Source: Liolophura sinensis (taxonomy: Eukaryota > Mollusca > Polyplacophora > Chitonida > Chitonidae). Taken from it: a stretch of DNA of 64,000 bases. How positions within the stretch are numbered: position 1 is the stretch's first letter; each line of letters opens with the position of its first letter. The notes below the pieces were generated by a model. That model worked only from the letters and a program-made list of their open reading frames with translations. It searched no databases and was not told the DNA's origin. The stretch is from the NCBI RefSeq assembly GCF_032854445.1, contig NC_088303.1, positions 16,995,501-17,059,500 on the forward strand, read 5' to 3'. Both the position numbers and the translations under genes were made by a program. Below, piece after piece: positions 1 through 12,795 of the stretch.

Positions 1-248
1 TGAGACTACTGGGGGATTCTGTCAGCAAGCTGCCCACATGTTTTCTCTTAGACTATATTGTCACATGATATCTCAGCTGTTCTGTTGTACACTGTGTAGG
101 ACCATCAGGAGATCATAGACACTGTGAGACTACTGGGGGATTCTGTCAGCAAGCTGCCCACATGTTTTCTCTTAGACTATATTGTCACATGATATCTCAG
201 CTGTTCTGTTGTACACTGTGTAGGACCATCAGGAGATCATAGACACTG
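1..248 (+). repeat. Perfect 124-bp tandem duplication containing a COG7 acceptor and exon start
   Basis: Positions 1-124 and 125-248 are identical, and a third partial copy continues into the real exon at 224-298. Each unit holds the intron end (…gtacactgtgtag), the acceptor AG and the first 54 or so bases of the exon, up to AGCAAGCT. Only the last copy runs on into a complete exon with its GTAAGT donor. The duplicated exon pieces break off into intron-like sequence (gcccacatgttttctcttag). Perfect identity means a very recent event or an assembly error at the window edge. Confidence 0.9.
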
Positions 249-3200
249 TGAGACTACTGGGGGATTCTGTCAGCAAGCTCTTTAGTGCTGCTAATCAGGT
301 AAGTTCAGAATATCATGTAATCTTAATTGAAATACATGTATTTACAGGTTTGTACTTGGTTTTGCAGAAGCATGATAACATTCATATATTTGCCAGGTTT
401 CAAATTTTCTATCAGTGTTATGTATCGTGATTTGCATTTGATACCTGATAATAAAATGTAATTTTACAGTACTACTTTGTGTAGTGTTCTTTAACATGCT
501 GATAATAGTATTGTAACCTTGGCACCTAACACTGTGATATTCAAAGCAAAAATATTAACAATTACATACATTAGAGATTTATATTTAATATATTTCTGCA
601 ATGATGGTTTTGATGTGTAGGCAAATGAACGGTGTTTGAAGTTGACTGATGGCTGTGGATATCTTTCTCTGCTGGAAGGCTTCAAGGTCAGTACACTGTT
701 GACTATTTCACCGTATGAAAGGTTAACATGGAACTTTATGATTATGTATGTAATATAGATGGCATTCCTAATTATGTATGTAAAATATACTTGATGGTAA
801 AGCATGAAACCCAAAACCAGAAGAAAGTAAGAGAGTCCCTTTAATTATTTCGTACATAAATTTAATTTAGTATCGCTGTACTGTTCTCATTGTAATGATG
901 ATATATGCAAATTACTTAATTATGCCTGATTAGCAGTTTTGATTAACTACATGTACTTTGATTGTTGATCTCATGGTTTCATGATACACAAGTGAGGGTT
1001 CAGCTGGTTTTCTGTTATCGTGGCAGAATTATTTCCTGAACTACGCTCGTGAATTCCGCCGTGTTTTGGTGAACATCCAGGAGAAGTGTAGGATGGACAA
1101 GAGTTCTCAGGATGCTGAGGATTGGTCATTATTTCAACATTCCCTGAGGATCATACAGACTTGTGGTCGGTGGACATTTCTGTTTAACTTGGTATAGTTT
1201 ATATACATTGCTGTCAGAACCTTCAGCTGACTGGCTAAGTGGACTACAAGTAATTCTTGGCTGAGAATGTCCCTAGCAAGTAACACTTGGTTTTTGGGAT
1301 CAAATCTAACTCCTGCTGCTTTTGTCAGGTATCTTATGAAAGGTGGTGATTTCCCCAGAGTTCTTTCTGATTTTCTCCACCCATAAACCTTACCATTGTT
1401 CTTTAAGAAATCTTGTTGTTTCAGTTCTGACTTTTAACATGAAAGCTAAACAAAAGAACTATTAAATTTATATCGAACACTTGGCCTGCCAAATCAAGAC
1501 AGTTGGCTCTTTATCTTGGAAAATGCTCCCTGGGGCTTCTTGTTTTGGGAGGGTGTAAGGCCAAGCTCATTATGGTCAATATTGGATTTTCTCTGCCTAA
1601 AGGTGTTGAACACCTATCAGATAAATAAATAAATAAGTGAGTGACCAGTGGTACGGCAGATAGCTTTGTAATGTACCTGACGTCACACTCAAGGTATGCA
1701 CAAAGTAGGGAATCATAGTCTGATTAATAAAGTTTTGGTTTGATTAAATAAAACTGATCCTCTTCACTGAAAACTTCTATTCCAGGGGAGTTAATCATGC
1801 ATACAGATGAATTGGACCAGACCATCATCAGCAGTATAATAACTTCCATTGGTTCTTACCATCTCTCACCCAGCACTACGCATAAAGTTTCAGAGAACAG
1901 GTGGGTTGTTATGCTGAACAGATGCATTCATAAAGATAAGATCTTTGTGATAAACCTTCAACATGTGGTTACACACGAGGTGTCCTTTGTTGATCATGGA
2001 ATTTCTAAATTCCCTCGCTCTCACTGCTGACCTTGCTGACGATAAGTACACTCCTGTGTGGCCACTAGCTCAGTCTTACTTTCACTGAAGACCATGATGT
2101 CTTCCTACAATACGCTGTACATATTTGTCGGTCAGTAACGTTGGTCTGTAGTTTTTGATGGTTTGCGCCTAGCACTCCAGTTCTCTCCACCCATAAATCT
2201 GACAGCCTTTGTATAGGTGAAAAATTAGGTAGCAATCAAATGAACAAACTATTTAAATATACTTATTTTATTGGCATGTTTAACCTCAGCTCAAACTTTT
2301 TCTCAAAAGAAAAAGAAAAAAATGTTGACAAACATATTGCTTTCATACTACAATCAGAATATAAACAATTAACAAAAAATGGAGAAAGGCTTGCTTGTTT
2401 TGTAATTCCGTTTACATAATTAAGTCCCAGAGGAAGGTTTTATGTTTAGGTCAGCTAATTACTGAGTTTTCACTACTTCTTGAAACTTAATAGGCCTGAT
2501 GAATGAGCTATGAAAGATACATGTGGTCATCTTATGGAAATGTTTTCTTCAAATTTATTAGGTTGTGGGATTTAATATGACCATACTGAGAAGATGTGTA
2601 TGATTTAAATCTGAAATTATATATGAATTTGGGCAAAATTCAAGGTTTTGGTCTCCTCATTGTGTACAGTTTGAGTCTGATGTCCAGTCAACTCTATAGG
2701 CTACCATTTAAACTGAAGCACTAATTGGCAAGCTTCTGGGTTTCCCACAACCCTTTTCTACCTTGTTATATGGAACAATAATTTTGAACCATTTACATTT
2801 TTGGGGTGGGAGGGGGGAGGGGGTTAGGATATCCAGTTTAAGATGATTAAAGATACAGCCGGTGAATATCAGAAACTATTTTCAAGTATATGTATATATA
2901 TATACGTACTGAATACCTGATTTTTGCAGAGTATCTAACAAAAAAAATCTTCTACATGCCAAGGCGTCGTTGTTGTTGAGTAATCTGTCAGACATCGAAG
3001 CCTTGGAATCACTGGTAGTGAAGCTAGATGAAGGTGAGTTGTTCAAGGGTTGACCTCCCGTGCTCTGATGTTATATTTTCTTTTTCATATTAGTAGTCAT
3101 TTGTAACCTTGTTCTCCAAATGCTTCTTCATGTGAGTGTATTACTTTTATTGTTGCTCTCTCTGATCTGGAGAATTAGGGGTATACTGCTCTAGGACTAA

Positions 3201-6200
3201 TGCCGTTTTCGACTTTAAAGGAAGATAATGTTTTTTGTACAATAGAAAGATATATTCTATGCCGAAGGCTTCAGAATAGTTCATAATTACCTGTGTATGT
3301 TTTTTGGTCATATGACTATTTAAAAACCCAGTCAATTTCATATGAAATGCTTTTCTCAGGTGATACTCCGTCGGTGTTGCCTGAGGTGAAGAAGGAGATC
3401 TGTAGCCTGAGTGAAGCGGTGCACAAATTTGCTTTTGACATTGTGTTTGCTCAGCTCCAGGTTTATCTGACAGGATTGGGCGAGTATGAGGTATGGTGTA
3501 CAGGTTATCAGGCATGTATGGGGTGTGATCTGCAGGTTTTCAGGCATGTATGAGGTATGGTGTACAGGTTATCAGGCATGTATGTGGTGTGATCTGGAGG
3601 TTATCAGGCATTTATGAGGTATGGTTTACAGGTTATCAGGCATGTATGAGGTATGGTGTACAGGTTATTCGGCATGTATGTGGTGTGATCTGCAGGTTAT
3701 CAGGCATGTATGAGGTATGGTGTACAGGTTATCAAGCTTGTATGTGGTGTGATCTGGAGGTTATCAGGCATGTATGAGGTATGGTTTACAGGTTATCAGG
3801 CATGTATGAGGTATGAAATACAGGTTATCAGGCATGTTTGTGGTGTGATCTGCAGGTTATCAGGCATGTATGTGGTATGGTGCACAGGTTATCAGGCATA
3901 AATGTGGTATGGTGTATAGGTTATCAGACATGTATGTGGTATGGTTTACAGGTTATCAGGCATGTGAGTGAGTGAGTGCTTGGGGTTTAACGTCGTACTC
4001 AACAATTTTTCAGTCATATGACGACGAAGGAATCTTTAGGATGCATGTACGTATAATGTGCCTCCCTGTTGCAAGACGGACCCCCACCGCTCTTTTATTT
4101 AGTGCTGCTTCACTGAGACGACTTACCGAAGGCAAGTAAGCCGCCCCGCCCGAGCCATTATACTGATACGGGTCAACCAGTCGTTGCACTATCCCCTTCA
4201 TGCTGAACGCCAAGCGAGGAAGTTACAACTTCCTCTTTTAAAGTCTTAGGTGTGACTCGATCAAGGATTGATCCTGGATCTACCGGTCCCGAAGCGGACG
4301 CTCTATCAACTGTGCTATCCGGGCCGGTATCAGGCATGTATGGGGTGTGACCTGCAGGTTATCAGACATGTATGAGGTATGGTGTACAGGTTATCAGGCA
4401 TGTATGTGGTGTGATCTGCAGGTTATCAGGCATGTATGGGGTGTGATCTGCAGGTTATCAGGCATGTATGAGGTATTGTGAACAGGTTATCAGGCATGTA
4501 TGTGGTGTGATCCGGAGGTTATCAAGCATGTATGGGGTTAGTCTACAGGTTATCAGACATGTATGAGGTATGGTGTACAGGTTATCAGGCATGTATGTGG
4601 TGTGATCTGCAGGTTATCAGGTATGTATGAGGTATGGTGTACAGGTTATCAGGCATGTAAGAGGCATGGTGTACAGGGTATCAGACATGTATGAGGTATG
4701 GTGTACAGGTTATCCGGCATGTATGGGGTGTGATCTGCAGGTTATCCGGCATGTATGGGGTGTGATCTGCAGGTTATCAGACATGTATGAGGTATTGTGT
4801 ACTGGTTATCAGACATGCATGAGGTATGGTGTACAGGGTATCAGACATGTAAGAGGTATGGTGTACAGGTTATCAGTCATGTGTGAGGTATGGTGTACAG
4901 GTTATCAAGCATGTATGTGGTGTGATCAGCAGGGTATCAGGCATATACGGGGTTAATCTACAGGTTATCAGGGATGTATGAAGTATGGTGTACAGGTTAT
5001 CAGGGATGTATGAGGTATGGTGTACAGGTTATCAGACATGTAAGAGGTATGGTGTACAGGTTATCAGGGATGTATGAGGTATGATGTACAGGTTATCAGT
5101 CATGTGTGAGGTATGGTGTACAGGTTACCAGGCATATATGAGGTATGGTGTACAGGTTATCAGAGATGTATGGGGTGTGATCTGCAGGTTATCAGACATG
5201 TACATTTGTGTGTGGTGTGATCTGCAGGTTACCAGGCATGTGTGAGGTATGGTCTATAGATCACCAGGGATGTATGGGGTGTGATCTGCAGATTATCAGA
5301 CATGTATGAGGTATGGTGTACAGGTTATCAGACATGGATGAGGTATGGTGTACAGGTTATCAGGCATGTATGAGGTGTGGTGTACAGGTTATCAAGCAGG
5401 TATGAGGTGTGATCTGCAGGTTATCAGGCATGTGTGAGGTATGGTCTACAGGTTGTCAGACATGTATGAGGTATGGTGTACAGGCTATCACTCATGTAAG
5501 AGGTATGGTGTACAGGTTATCAGTCATGTGTGAGGTATGGTGTACAGGTTATCAAGCATGTATGTGGTGTGATCAGCAGGGTATCAGGCATGTGTGAGGT
5601 ATGGTCTACAGGTTGTCAGACATGTATGAGGTATGGTGTACAGGGTATCAGACATGTAAGAGGTATGGTGTACAGGTTATCAGTCATGTGTGAGGTATGG
5701 TGTACAGGTTATCAAGCATGTATGTGGTGTGATCAGCAGGGTATCAGGCATATATGGGGTTAGTCTAAAGGTTATCAGGGATGTATGAGGTATGGTGTAC
5801 AGGTTATCAGGGATGTATGAGGTATGGTGTACAGGTTATCAGACATGTAAGAGGTATGGTGTACAGGTTATCAGAGATGTATGGGGTGTGATCTGCAGGT
5901 TATCAGACATGTACATTTGTGTGTGGTGTGATCTGCAGGTTACCAGGCATGTGTGAGGTATGGTCTATAGATCACCAGGGATGTATGGGGTGTGATCTGC
6001 AGATTATCAGACATGTATGAGGTATGGTGTACAGGTTATCAGATATGGATGAGGTATGGTGTACAGGTTATCAGGCATGTATGAGGTGTGGTGTACAGGT
6101 TATCAAGCAGGTATGAGGTGTGATCTGCAGGTTATCAGGCATGTGTGAGGTATGGTCTACAGGTTGTCAGACATGTATGAGGTATGGTGTACAGGCTATC

Positions 6201-8782
6201 AAACATGTATGAGGTATGGTGTACAGGTTATCAGACATGTATGAGGTATGGTCAACAGGTTATCAGACATGTATGAGGTGTGATCTGCAGGTTATCAGGC
6301 ATGTATGAGGTATGGTGTACAGGTTATCAGACATGTATGAGGTATGGTGTACAGGTTATCAGACATGTATGAGGTATGGTGTACAAGTTATCAGGCAAGT
6401 ATGAGGTATGGAGTGCAGGTTATCAGGCATGTAAGAGGTATGGTGTACAGGTTATCAGGCATGTATGAGGTATGGTGTACAGGTTATCAGGCATGTATGA
6501 GGTATGGTGTACAGGTTATCAGGCATGGATGGAGTATGGTGTGCAGGTTGTCAGATGTACGAAGTGTGGTCTTCGGATAATGAGATATGTATGAGGTATG
6601 GTCTACAGGCTATCAGATTAAACTAAAAGAAAGATAAAATATGAATTAAGGTTCACCATACAGGACAACTGAAAACTATGCGTAAAAATACTTTCATTTA
6701 TTTTCAGATTTGAAAGGAGTGTTGAAAGGCATTCGAATATTTGAATATTATGGTGGACTTACTGACACTATCTAGGAACTCTGACGTCATATCACCCCTT
6801 TTACCTGATATTCACCAGAAGGAATGAATTTTTGGAAATATTATTTCAGTAATATTTTACTCAGGGGTATAAAGACTAATTTCAGTGTTTAGTGCCGTGA
6901 CTAGAGTTGCAAAAACTTCCTGTGACGTCAAATTTCCTAAACTCTGATAGAATTCAGATGTTGGAATGCCTTTAACTCTTCACACAAAAATCTACAACAG
7001 TTCTATAAATTCTTATTTTCACAACAGATGTGGACCTCACAGAGTACTGGAGGGGCCTTGACCTCTGACCTCCCGACCTTCAGTATGTCTCCACAAGAGT
7101 ACATTACCAAGGTGAGTCTGATCATGTCAGAATGTACCCTATGTACAGGGCTAGGGGTAGTCAAAAGCTTGTTTGATAACCCAGCTGTTGTAAAGGAGAT
7201 AGTGAATATATGAAGTTCCTTTAAAGGGCTTAAAATTGTTTGATATTTTTCGTTGTATTAGATACTGTCAAATTTTTCTTTATGAGGTGTGCCTTGTGAA
7301 CCATATTGATGATATATGTTAATTAATTTTTAGAGGAAAAAGTTGATGTTCTTTTGGGTAATTTTTCTTGATTGAAGAGTTGTTGTTGTATGGGTTACTT
7401 TTATCAGATTGGTCAGTACTTAATGACGTTGCCACAGCAACTGGAACCATTCACAATGCAGGATAACCCAGCGGTTGTCATCGCACTCAAACATGGACGA
7501 CTTCCATACACTGATGAACAAGGTTTGTATCTTAACAAAGGTTTGTCAATCTCTCAGTGAAATTCAAGAGCTTGTAATATTCTTCAGCAGCAAATTTAAT
7601 GTTTCTTGAAAGGAGCGCTGAAATTTGTCTCACCAAATATACAAGAATGTCTGAATGTTGTGAGAATATTCACCTGAAAATGTGGCATGGAGTTGAATCT
7701 GAATTTATGTTTTAATGTGCAAACCTTAAAAGTGTAAACAGTTACTTTATTTGCCCAAACTATTCGCCTGAAAAAGTGCACAGAAAGGTCTTAAATTTTT
7801 ACTTTTGATGCAGAAACTTTAGCCAACTTTCTAAAAAAAAAACCAGAAAAACAGACAAGACTCTCAAGACACCTTTCCAAGAACAATAGATCTCTCAGAA
7901 TCAGGCAAAATGAGTAACTTAGTGATGGAGGAAATCTGTGTTGAAATAGTCATTTTGATTCCATAATGTATGCATGTTGGCAGAGATCCCTGAGCACACA
8001 GCAGATCTTTGGCTGGAATCCATTGCGTGTGGCACAATGCATGTGTACTGTGAGGAGATCTTGAAGATTCACCAGATTACCCCTCATGCCACCCGACAGC
8101 TCGTCACAGATATTGGTGAGTTCATGCTTGCAAAAAGGAAATGTTTCATGAGTTGTAAAGGGGGTTCTTTGTCAGGGTCAGAGTTTGCTTCCATAATGAA
8201 AGACCAATGTTTATCACTGTCTTAAGTAGTTTTGCAAGGTTTTTTTTTTGTTTCACTAGGTAAATTTGATTGAATCTGTCCAATTGATTTTTTGTCTGCC
8301 CAAATTGACTTGGATCCAAGTCAGATCTACCATTGTTGTTTCTATAATAAATGACCAGTTTGCCCACAGATGGTCATTACAAAGATGGCAATGAAAAATA
8401 TACTACACAGCTTGCACTTGAATTACTGAGCCAGGAAGTGTTCTCCATGAATGACTTAGGAAATATTTATATTTATCCCTGAGTAAGAGGTTTAACCCCC
8501 AAACAGGTATAGAAATGAACGATGTCTTAAGCGGGCCTGAAAGCTTTAATATTCATGAGGGATGTTTGGTTAATTTGAGAGTTGGCTTTCTTTTTTTTAT
8601 GTTTGAATATTTCAGATTACCTAGGAAATGTCCTTGAAGATCTTGGCCTGCGAGTTTCAGACACATTGATGAACATTGTCCAGTTACTTCAGGCTAAAGC
8701 AGAAGAATACCCTGAAGTCGCCAAAACTCTCCCTCAGCGATTGACGCACGCTATCAGCAGCATGAGAGGCATTGAACTTTGA
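224..8782 (+). CDS. COG7: COG7, conserved oligomeric Golgi complex subunit 7 (C-terminal half, 5' end outside window)
   Basis: COG7 belongs to lobe B of the COG tethering complex, which acts at the cytosolic face of Golgi membranes in retrograde vesicle tethering. Ten exons are visible: 224-298, 621-686, 1027-1165, 1786-1900, 2930-3033, 3360-3490, 7028-7111, 7408-7522, 7984-8115 and 8616-8782 (stop TGA). All have GT-AG borders and the phases agree, giving 375 residues, about half the length of vertebrate COG7 (about 770). Recognisable blocks, compared from memory with human COG7, are EDWSLFQHSLRIIQTCG, HKFAFDIVFAQLQ, TSDLPTFSMSPQEYI, IGQYLMTLPQQLEPF, HATRQLVTDI and the end LPQRLTHAISSMRGIEL. 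The human protein has matching text in the same order (for example IGQYIMSLP and SLTPLEYI). The N-terminal half must lie left of position 1. Introns carry a 32-bp minisatellite, a SINE and a MITE. I am confident of the family; a borderline donor (gtcggt after 1165) is the weakest junction. Confidence 0.93.
1300..2240. repeat. Old SINE-like fragments in a COG7 intron
   Basis: The sequence around 1500-1637 ends in ATAAATAAATAAATAAG and 2035-2225 contains 'ctctccacccataaatctga' followed by a 'gtataggtgaaa' motif. These resemble the 3' parts of the window's SINEs but are too diverged to place in family A or B. The coding exon at 1786-1900 lies between them. Confidence 0.4.
3491..6625 (+). repeat. 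32-bp minisatellite starting on a COG7 splice donor
   Basis: The unit reads approximately gtatggtgtacaggttatca followed by ggcatgtatgag, and there are roughly 85 copies with alternates (gtgtgatctgcagg). The array begins exactly at the donor of COG7 exon 3360-3490: the exon ends TATGAG and the intron opens GTATGG, and that same TATGAG/GTATGG junction recurs through the array. A block of about 700 bp is itself duplicated: the marker tacatttgtg occurs at 5201 and 5912. A family B SINE interrupts the array at 3965-4327. Short open frames in the array are repeat artefacts. Confidence 0.95.
3965..4327 (-). mobile_element. tRNA-derived SINE, family B, inserted in the 32-bp array
   Basis: On the minus strand it begins GGCCCGGATAGCACAGTTGA, a tRNA-like head with an A-box-like stretch and a B-box-like 'aggatcaatcc', and ends in the family B tail (ccaagcactcactcac). 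It is flanked by an 11-bp target duplication, tatcaggcatg, at 3954-3964 and 4328-4338, which is part of the minisatellite unit. It looks complete and is the best copy of family B here. Confidence 0.88.
6642..7003. mobile_element. MITE-like element, copy 1 (COG7 intron)
   Basis: This stretch has inverted ends: gttgaaaggcattc near 6720 is complemented by gaatgcctttaac near 6965. A related copy lies at 47440-47800 and shares the interior (ggaac…gacgtcatat, attcagtgt, actagagttg) and the outer end with 'actttcatttatttt'. No coding capacity is seen, which fits a non-autonomous DNA transposon. Its right end lies about 25 bp before the COG7 exon at 7028. Confidence 0.6.
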
Positions 8783-9660
8783 CCTCTGTGACAAACATTC
8801 AAACTTTGACCACTGTGATAAACATGTGGACATCCAAGAGAACTTATTCCCTTTGTCGTAGATAACTCTTCATTCTCCAGCACGCATTGTCAGTAAGCGT
8901 GTTCTCATCACATATTTATCTGACAGTGGAAGCAAAATGCAGTGTATTGATATTCCCATTATTGTGTGTCCTCAAACTTCTTGACAGTAAGATAATGTAA
9001 GCTTAAAACAGCTGCCAGTGTTACATGTATACATGTATGGCATCCTTCTATGATATCACAAGCCTTTCACCCATGAGGTGATGTTGTCAAATCCAGAGCT
9101 TGCTGACTGAGCTCCATCTGTATAAGTAGAGGTTCGTCAACTGCATGATGAAAAGCATTAACTCCTCATACAGTAGCCCTCACCTCTATCGTGTAGAACT
9201 GTTCTGGAGCACAGCAAAAACATCAGTCGAAGGAAGCAGTGAATGACAGGATTAAGGGATGAGTTACAATGTGTCTTGACTGAGATAAAAGGCACAACAT
9301 TTAAAGAACACGGTGTAATAGTTTGCTCAGTTTGAAACAGCTGTGTACATTCTATATGAGATCGTCTTCGACATGCATTGCTTGGTGCATTATATTAACT
9401 TGTAGAAGAATATTTTTGAAGTTATGAACTGTGTTAATTAATGGAGAACTATTGTCAGTAGATATCTAGATAGATATCTAATTTTGGACATGGTTACGTA
9501 CATGGGGAAGCAGGTATTTGTATATTTAATTTTATATCTGTAAGATACGATGATGTACCTGTGTGAAGGTACAGGGGTTGACTTATGCAGCCAGTTGAAG
9601 AGGGCGAAGTGGTTTTCATATTATGATGAACAAGGGGGTTGACTCAAAATAAATATATAC
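8783..9660 (+). other. Probable COG7 3' UTR
   Basis: Non-coding sequence directly after the COG7 stop codon. The first good polyadenylation hexamer, AATAAA, is at 9648-9653, followed by AT-rich sequence. A second AATAAA-containing stretch lies near 9864. The exact end of the transcript cannot be told. Confidence 0.5.
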
Positions 9661-10349
9661 ATATAGGTAATATAAACACAGCACCACAGAGTTATTGTCC
9701 ATGGTATTTTACTGCTATTTAATGAGTGGGATTTTATTTGCATCATTAAATATAGACAATAATAATGACGTCTTCATGGAGATGGTGTATAAGAATATGG
9801 CACACAGTTGTTAATAAGACAGTCTTACTCAGATGGTTGATATACATTTTCCTTTTTTTTTAAAAATAAAACACTAGTTGCATAGTCAGTTAATAATTTT
9901 AAGTATGATAAATGACCTAAAATTCAATCCCAAAGATGCATTTTGAGAGGAAATTAAGTGTCTCTAAAATATTACTTTTGGTGCTGAAACTGACATAATA
10001 TGCAGTAGGAAATAATTCTTTCTTTCAAACTCACCTTAAAATACCTAAGCTGAACAGAACTCTCAGAATCAGAGAACATGTGCACCTTTGTCATGAGCGA
10101 TATTTTAGGTTATTTACCATGAACAGTTTGGCTAAATTCTATAATAACATCAACCTTAGCCAATGAAAGAATAAGGAACATTTGACGTGGAAATTCCAAG
10201 GAAATGCTGGCAAACTGAGACAGCCAGTATGGTTTTAGTATGTACAGATAGAACTTACATGGTTTGTCCATTTTTTTCTTTTTCTGTTCGTAAAAGTCTC
10301 ATTAGTATGTAATAAGACGAAATTATATGTAAACGGATGAACTGACAAA

Positions 10350-11340
10350 TGTGATGCAATGAGACATCTAGAATGATAGGATTCATGGTGCAGTGGAAGG
10401 TGGATTAGAATTTGGATTATGTGATGATACGATAGGACATCTGGAATGATTGTGGCTTATGCTTCATGGTGTGAAGGAAGGTGGATTAGAATGTGGATTA
10501 TGTGATGGTGCGATAGGACATCTGGAATGATTGTGGCTTATGCTTCATGGTGTGAAGGAAGGTGGATTAGAATGTGGATTATGTGATGGTGCGATAGGAC
10601 ATCTGGAATGATTGTGGCTTATGCTTCATGGTGTGAAGGAAGGTGGATTAGAATGTGGATTATGTGATGGTGCGATAGGACATCAGGAATGATCGTAGCT
10701 TATGTTTCATGTTGCAATGGAAGGTGGATTAGAATGTGGATTATGTGATGGTGCGATAGGACATCTGGAATGATTGTGGCTTATGCTTCATTGTGCAATG
10801 GAAGGTGGATTAGAATGTGGATTATGCGATGGTGCGATAGGACATCTGGAATGATTGTGGCTTATGTTTCATAGTGCGATGGAAGGTGGATTAGAATGTG
10901 GATTATGTGATGATGCGATAGGACATCTGGAATGATTGTGGCTTATGTTTCATAGTGCGATGGAAGGTGGATTAGAATTTGGATTATGTGATGGTGCGAT
11001 GGGACATCTGGAGTGATTGTGGCTTATGTTTCATGCTGCGATGGGAGAGGGGAGGAGAGGGTCTCCATGGCCGAGGGGGTTAGCACGAATGCGATCGCTG
11101 TGAGTTCAAGTCCAGCTCATGTTGGCTTCCTCTCCGGCTGTACGTTGGAAGGTCCCGCAGCAACCTGTGGATGGTTGTGGGTTTCCCCCGGGCTCTGCCC
11201 GGTTTCCTCCCACCATAATGCTGGCCGCCGTTGTATAAAAGAAATATTCTTGAGCACAACGTAAAACACTAAATCAAATAAATAATTCATGGTGCGATGG
11301 AAGGTGGATTGGATCATGCCGTGATGGTGCGATGGAACAA
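10350..11340 (+). repeat. 81-bp minisatellite interrupted by a SINE
   Basis: About nine units of 81 bp, beginning for example gataggacatctggaatgat, with 'gataggac' at 10431, 10512 and 10593. The first three units are nearly identical; the later ones drift. The array is broken by a family A SINE at 11047-11285 and resumes for part of a unit to about 11340. No gene is seen between the COG7 3' end and 12796. Confidence 0.92.
11047..11285 (+). mobile_element. tRNA-derived SINE, family A, in the 81-bp array
   Basis: Head with tRNA-like boxes (tggccgagggggttagca; B box gagttcaagtccagc), the family A body (gggtttcccccgggctctgc, ccaccataatgctggccgcc) and an AAATCAAATAAATAA tail. The minisatellite motif ttcatg-tgcgatgg occurs on both sides, consistent with a target duplication. 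Confidence 0.88.
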
Positions 11341-12132
11341 CAAGCTGAACAAAGCTAGTGTGTTGTATGGCTAACATAATGGTATGACGGAATATAATTA
11401 TATGTTGTGCAAGTTCATAAGCCGGAATATAGTTATAAGTACATATATATGTGGTATAAATACGTACGTATGCCGCTATGAAACACAGAGCTGGGTCACA
11501 AGTGGTGAAAAATAAAGTGAAACGGAGGGTTATATTTTACTGTGTATTGGGAAATCGGGTGGAATCTAGCGTTTGTAAAGGTGGGGGGTAAAGCATCAGG
11601 AGAAAACATTGTCATCGTTCGATGAAACACTAGCAGAGAGGGACACTCGCTGTGATGGGGTGGAACACCTTACAGGTACTGCAGTGGAAAGTTAAAACAG
11701 AACGTGATTTGCGCCATGGTGAAATGGAACGTCTGACGTCTGATCCATGTAGTAGTGTCATGGAACATCCAGTTTCGGAATCAGTCCACATATCATGCAT
11801 CATTTTGTTCAGCTTAATCCATCTGCACTGTGATCTCCACGCATCGGTATCTCTATCTGGTAAGCCGTACTTCAGAGTATACCAATGTCCATTGGCCTTG
11901 GTATATCCATATTTGCTCTAGAGTCCTACTTCAGTCCCCAGAGACGCCAGGTTGAAATATTAAATTGATGTGAAGGATACCCAGTGGGATATAGCTAGCA
12001 ACACGGTTTAAAAAAATTTACGCTGAATAACGGTTTTTAACACCTGTAAGTGAAGAGTCCTGAAAAACAAAATCTTAAGGAGTTTCCGTAAAATTTTCCT
12101 GATACAACGTGGTAATAGTTACATTGTTTCTC

Positions 12133-12192
12133 AGTGATAGGATGCGCAAATATGAGGATTATTTACACCATATATTTGCGCATCCTATCACT
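12133..12192. repeat. Perfect 21-bp inverted repeat (hairpin)
   Basis: The left arm at 12133-12153 (agtgataggatgcgcaaata plus t) is the exact reverse complement of 12172-12192, with an 18-base loop. It sits in non-coding sequence about 600 bp beyond the 3' end of the BK-beta-like gene at 12796. It could be a small foldback transposon or a structured transcript element. Confidence 0.85.
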
Positions 12193-12795
12193 TAGCAAGC
12201 ATGTAACAAATTTATCAATTTAGTGCGGAAGATAGGTGAATATCGCTTCAGCTATGTGTGACCACCGTTGGACCTCCAACGAAGGGACACACCTACTCAA
12301 CGGACACATTTGACGTCGTCTGCAGGATTCGAGAATATTTCTGTAAAACACGTGACCGTTGTCTAATGAAAAGCGGAGTATCTTGTCTGATCCGGGATAA
12401 TATTCCTCGTGTGACAATGAATCAGTTGATTTGACGCCACATAAGGTAGTTAGGCTGGAACATGCGCGTTTGAAAGTACGACGTCAAGTTTGGCCATAAA
12501 TCAGTGATGGGTGACGTCAAGTTTTTCTTGTAAGACGCCACACCAGGTAAAATTGGAAACAGCAGAAAACCTTTGTTTTCGTATTATCCTCCCGAAGTAA
12601 CAGCAACGGCTTTAACACAGTGCATTTTTTCTAAAATTTAAAAATTTTAAAGATTTAAGAAAGCAATTCGGACTATCATTTAACCTTGCCTTAAAGAAAT
12701 ACATGTCTTAACACTAAAGTAGCTCTTTTAGATAGTATAACAAACAGAATCTAGTGCTCTATATATACACATCCACGGTACGCACGTTTGGCAGG

